64,000 bases of DNA from Paramecium octaurelia (Eukaryota; Ciliophora; Oligohymenophorea; Peniculida; Parameciidae), in NCBI GenBank assembly GCA_905182995.1, contig CAJJDP010000111.1:131427-195426 (forward strand), read 5' to 3'. The stretch's first letter is position 1. The number at the start of each line of letters is the position of its first letter. A program made the position numbers and the translations under genes. The notes below the pieces were generated by a model. That model searched no databases, had not been told where the DNA came from, and saw only the letters and a list, made by a program, of their open reading frames with translations. This document shows positions 60,573 to 64,000 of the stretch, piece after piece.

Positions 60573-61120
60573 TCATCGATCCTTGATTAGTTATTCTAAT
60601 TTGTTTTAAAAGGATTCCACTTTTTTTATTAACAATTAAGGTAAAGTTGTGCAAGGTCCATTATTATTTGCTTAATAATTCTTATAAAAATAGGTGTTGA
60701 ACTCAAAAAAATTTTTTCGTGGATTTTAATTTATTACGATCTATTATTTATAAAATTATAGCAGTTCTTGATCCTTTATCACTCCCTAATTATTGTTTAT
60801 TTCAGGTAAAGCATTTTTTAATACATCATATGCTTTTGATATTTCTCGAAGATCCTTCTCACCGTCCTTAGCCGCTTCTCTTCGAGGTAATCTTTGCTAT
60901 CTGATTTTGATCATTTCCTCCACTTTCTATCAAATAAACAGTAGCTCAGTACTTATGGGTCTTTTAGGTTTAACCCAAATCTCCTTGAAGAATAGAGCTC
61001 CTATTACTCGAATGATTGCCTATTCATTTATGAGCTTTTTCTTGAAGTTTGACTTCTTGGAGTTAAAGGAGTATTCGCGACTATTGATCCTCTTTAAGTA
61101 TCCTTTTTTGGAGGAAGCAT
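60573..61120 (-). CDS. Hypothetical basic protein
   Basis: ATG 61120-61118, one 26-nt intron at 60927-60952, TGA 60573-60575, about 173 aa. The N-terminus is Ser/Thr/Arg-rich and probably disordered ('MLPPKKDTQRGSIVANTPL'). After the intron a helical block appears ('MIKIRQQRLPRREAAKDGEK', 'LREISKAYDVLKNALPE'), then an aromatic/Asn segment and a final helix. No TM segment or known domain. Long frames on the opposite strand here lack coding composition. Confidence 0.6.
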
Positions 61121-61297
61121 TTATTACATAAAATTATAAATAAGATGAAAAATTTGTATAACTTCTATTAGAATTTATCTTATTAAACATATCTATTGAG
61201 AACATATCTTGAAAATATGATTACTCGACTTTCAAATGATTTGACAGAATTTAAATGATAACTAAATAGTTAAAAAATCAAATTAATTATTAAAAGA

Positions 61298-64000
61298 TCA
61301 TTTTTTTTCGATCACACTTTTGACATAATCTAAAAATATGCTTTTACTATTTTATCTGTAAACAAAATCCAAAAATTCTTTTCCCTCTTTGAAATTGATG
61401 TTTAATAAACTGTCAGTAATTTATTTCATTTATCTAAAATATAACTCCAGTTCCTTAATTGAGGGTAGGCCTTCCTAAATTATATTATTTTTAAGAATTA
61501 CAATTAAATTTTCAGGAGGATGGCATTTAAAGAATTTAAGTATCTCTATTAAAATACCAAAAACATTTAATTTTTCGCAATTCTAAATCAATCTTTCAAT
61601 ACATTTTAAATTTAGTCTTAACATCATTTTTTCATCTAATTAATAATATAAAAACTGAAATACTTTTTGAAATTTCATTTGTAAAATCCATAGGCAAATG
61701 ATCATTAAACACATGTATTAAACAAATCAACACCTATTCAGTCTCCTTAGAATGCAAAAGAACATCTAGAATTTGCTATAAACACTTTGTCAATTGACTA
61801 TCATCATATCCTAATGAACTGCTATAGATTTCAGATTAGGTTGCAGGCTATTCAAATATTTATAATAAATTACAGTGGTACATAATCGTAAGACTATGGC
61901 AATGATGACAGAGAAGTTTTGTTGATTAATATTTGTTAATAAAGTTTAATTTACCAAAGATAATTTAAGATCATTGATGAATGCCAATTTATCTTCAGCC
62001 ATATCCAAATTTTCATATTATAGAAGTAGGGTTGATGCCACATCGAAATATAATGATGTTGATGTCAATAAGATTTCTTACATATGCTTAATGCATTCAT
62101 TTCTTTTCAAATTTCTTGATTAATCATATAATGATGTTGTGTCTATAGGGGCTAGAACATCTCCAAGTAGACTTTTTTCATTGAAATTGCCATGTACAGA
62201 TTCATTTTGAACCTCTTCATAAATTTTCTCAATCTTTTACCTCATAGGATCCTTTAAAGATAGTTATGGATAGGATTCTTAGACCTATTTATGACTATCA
62301 CGTTTATGTTATCGATAGGTCTCATTTTGCAATTTGATCATGTCTAACTCTTTTAGTCTATGTGTGTCATTGGAATAGAGGTTCTTTGCTAAATCCTAAA
62401 GGACAGTATCATGCATTTAATTGCTGATTTGACTTATTTATTAGAGAGGACTAATGAATTATTGGATATTTAAAATGTCAGGTTATTGTTATGATCCTTC
62501 TTCATTAAACCTTTATGTTTATTGAGAAAGAAAGTTTTTAGCAGTGCTTTCCAATAATTCAAAATCCTCTTTGTTGATATGGATAAAGTTTTCCTATTAA
62601 CTATTGTTTACATGTTCTCTAAGAGTTTCTTCTCTTTTTGATGCACATTCATCAATTTCCTAGAGATCAACGATCAAAATGTCATTCTATTGCTACTTAT
62701 ACAGTTTTTAGAAGTCAATTTGAGGCTTTTCATATGCTTATTGTTATTAAATCTACCAACTTAAATATGTATCATATAGTTTTTTATAATTAATTAGTTC
62801 AGTCTCTACAATTTAATTGAAATTGTTGGTTTATTGTTAATATTTGCTCAACAAATCGTTGGCTAATTAATAAAACATATTCTAGGTGAGCATGTAGGTT
62901 AGAGTGGAGATGAAATATTGAATGCAAGCCAGTAAATCATTTTCGAATATTTTTTGAAATAGAAAATTGAATCCTGTGTGTATTAAATTGATTAATACTT
63001 TCTCATTTTCTGATTTTTAATACAAGATATTAAAAGCTTATCTATATTAGTATGCCATAACGCTTTTGTCAAGTTATAAGAATGTACTCAGGAAAACTTC
63101 AAAATTTTCAGAATATTCAGTCTTAGGACAAATATATGCAAAGATAAGATAAATTAGACATTATTGACTGTTTGGAAAGATGTGTTTGAGCAAATAAAAG
63201 ACTTAGAATACTTGATTCTGAATTTGAAAGGTGAAATTTTAACAAACTATTTCTAAAATTCGTGTGAAATCTTCGAATTTAGTACTTTCATATAATTATC
63301 TATTTGGAGAGCTTATAATCATGTTATCCCTTCCAATGCCTCTTCTCCAATGCTTACCAGGTGAACTAGAATTTGGACTTAAGAATACTGTGTGTTATGA
63401 TTGATTGCAAAGTTAATAAGCTCGATAACGATTCAAGTAATGGATAAACTTATCTAGGGCCTATAAAGTAAATTGTGTAGAAATCTATTATTCTATTTAT
63501 AGGAGTGATTCTAAGCTCTCTTACTCTTCAGAATCAGAAAACTCTAATTTACTTTGTGTTTTGTTTGGTGTTTCGTAAGGGGAAAATCTAGATTAAGAAC
63601 CAAAGGATTTAGATTTAGACTTCCTTTATGATTGATTTAATAAATCCTAATATTGATCCAATTATTCTACTTGTTGATTTACCATACGACTTTTGAAAGC
63701 ATTCAGTAATAATCTTATATCTAATTATGTTTATGGGAACATTTTAAAAGTGGTTTCAAAAGTCTTTTAAGAGGTTCTTATAAATGAAGGATCTAATTGT
63801 TGTTAAGTTGCAGCATTAATTTTTTATGTGATCCAATTAATAAACGCTTAAAAGATTTTAATATTGCTGTTTGTTTATTTTTAGAGATACTTGTTAGTTA
63901 TCCTGTAACCGATTTTGATCATACTCTCTAATGAATTACAAATGTACAAGCTCTCTAAAAGTGACAATAGTTTTTGAATGTCCAATTGATTTAATTAGAT
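61298..64000 (-). CDS. Large hypothetical protein, N-terminus beyond window
   Basis: The frame is open from the right edge (64000) leftwards to TGA 61298-61300, with introns only near the 3' end (61848-61873, 61636-61663). More than 880 codons are visible. The sequence is Gln/Leu/Asn-rich and helical; blocks such as 'VFYLLKHIFPNSQQCLIYL' and 'LLACIQYFISTLTYMLTQN' suggest an alpha-solenoid, with disordered Ser/Gln linkers. No catalytic motif recognised. An internal Met at 63685 could be mistaken for the start, but the frame continues upstream without TGA. Confidence 0.65.

Noticed and set aside
60793..61131. 339-bp plus-strand frame with hydrophobic, signal-like composition
   Set aside because: Antisense to a spliced minus-strand gene that has better composition and a good intron.

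Overview
The window is ciliate macronuclear DNA, almost certainly from a Paramecium. It is AT-rich. Long coding frames exist only if TAA and TAG are read as glutamine and TGA is the sole stop. Conserved proteins confirm this: fibrillarin, RPT6, SDHB and PAM16 all run through many TAA/TAG codons and end at TGA. Coding regions are interrupted by very small GT...AG introns, nearly all 21-31 nt (two proposed ones are 34 nt), and intergenic gaps are often under 100 bp. Standard-code reading chops nearly every gene into fragments, so I re-read both strands with the ciliate code and spliced by eye. The species cannot be fixed from the sequence alone.

Layout. 0.1-11 kb: an HMG-box-like protein, a Ser/Thr kinase, a small unknown gene, a LAMTOR2-like Ragulator subunit, the proteasome ATPase RPT6, an SFT2 vesicle protein, a cyclin, a multi-PHD chromatin reader with a long Asn tract, and a disrupted WD40-like gene. 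11-22 kb: a small unknown gene, a four-TM membrane protein, an EF-hand/FAM161-type ciliary protein, a large WD40 protein with an N-terminal CxxC module, and a membrane RING-H2 protein. 22-28 kb: a mitochondrial cluster (SDHB, PAM16 and a tiny gene), a membrane protein, and a protein with two RING-H2 domains. 28-33 kb: a coiled-coil protein holding seven near-identical 150-bp repeats, an unknown gene and fibrillarin. 33-42 kb: RIB43A, a probable ciliate mitochondrial membrane protein, an OXR1-type LysM-TLDc protein, a single-pass surface protein, a GC-richer possible non-coding RNA, a coiled-coil protein and a second four-TM protein. 42-52 kb: an unresolved gene, a Cu-type P1B ATPase with a degenerate actuator motif, two coiled-coil or unknown proteins, a mitochondrial-like protein and a TM-PX protein. 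52-64 kb: a CCCH zinc-finger protein, an Aurora-like kinase, an HTH protein, a possibly acylated protein, two small secreted Cys-rich paralogues, a perfect 1,308-bp duplication joined by a single N (it carries a UPF0488 gene, a small membrane protein gene and an ACTMAP-like protease gene), an unknown gene, and a large unknown gene running off the right edge.

No mobile elements, CRISPR arrays, tRNA or rRNA genes were recognised. Genes are mostly unrelated housekeeping, ciliary and mitochondrial functions rather than an operon-like system. The observations most worth checking are the ATPase lacking the TGE motif, the homogenised in-frame 150-bp repeat array, the duplicated RING protein, the pair of same-topology four-TM proteins, the structured element near 38.8 kb, start codons 12 bp apart in a divergent pair, and several places where conserved protein reading jumps frame at homopolymer runs (probable sequence errors or decayed genes).
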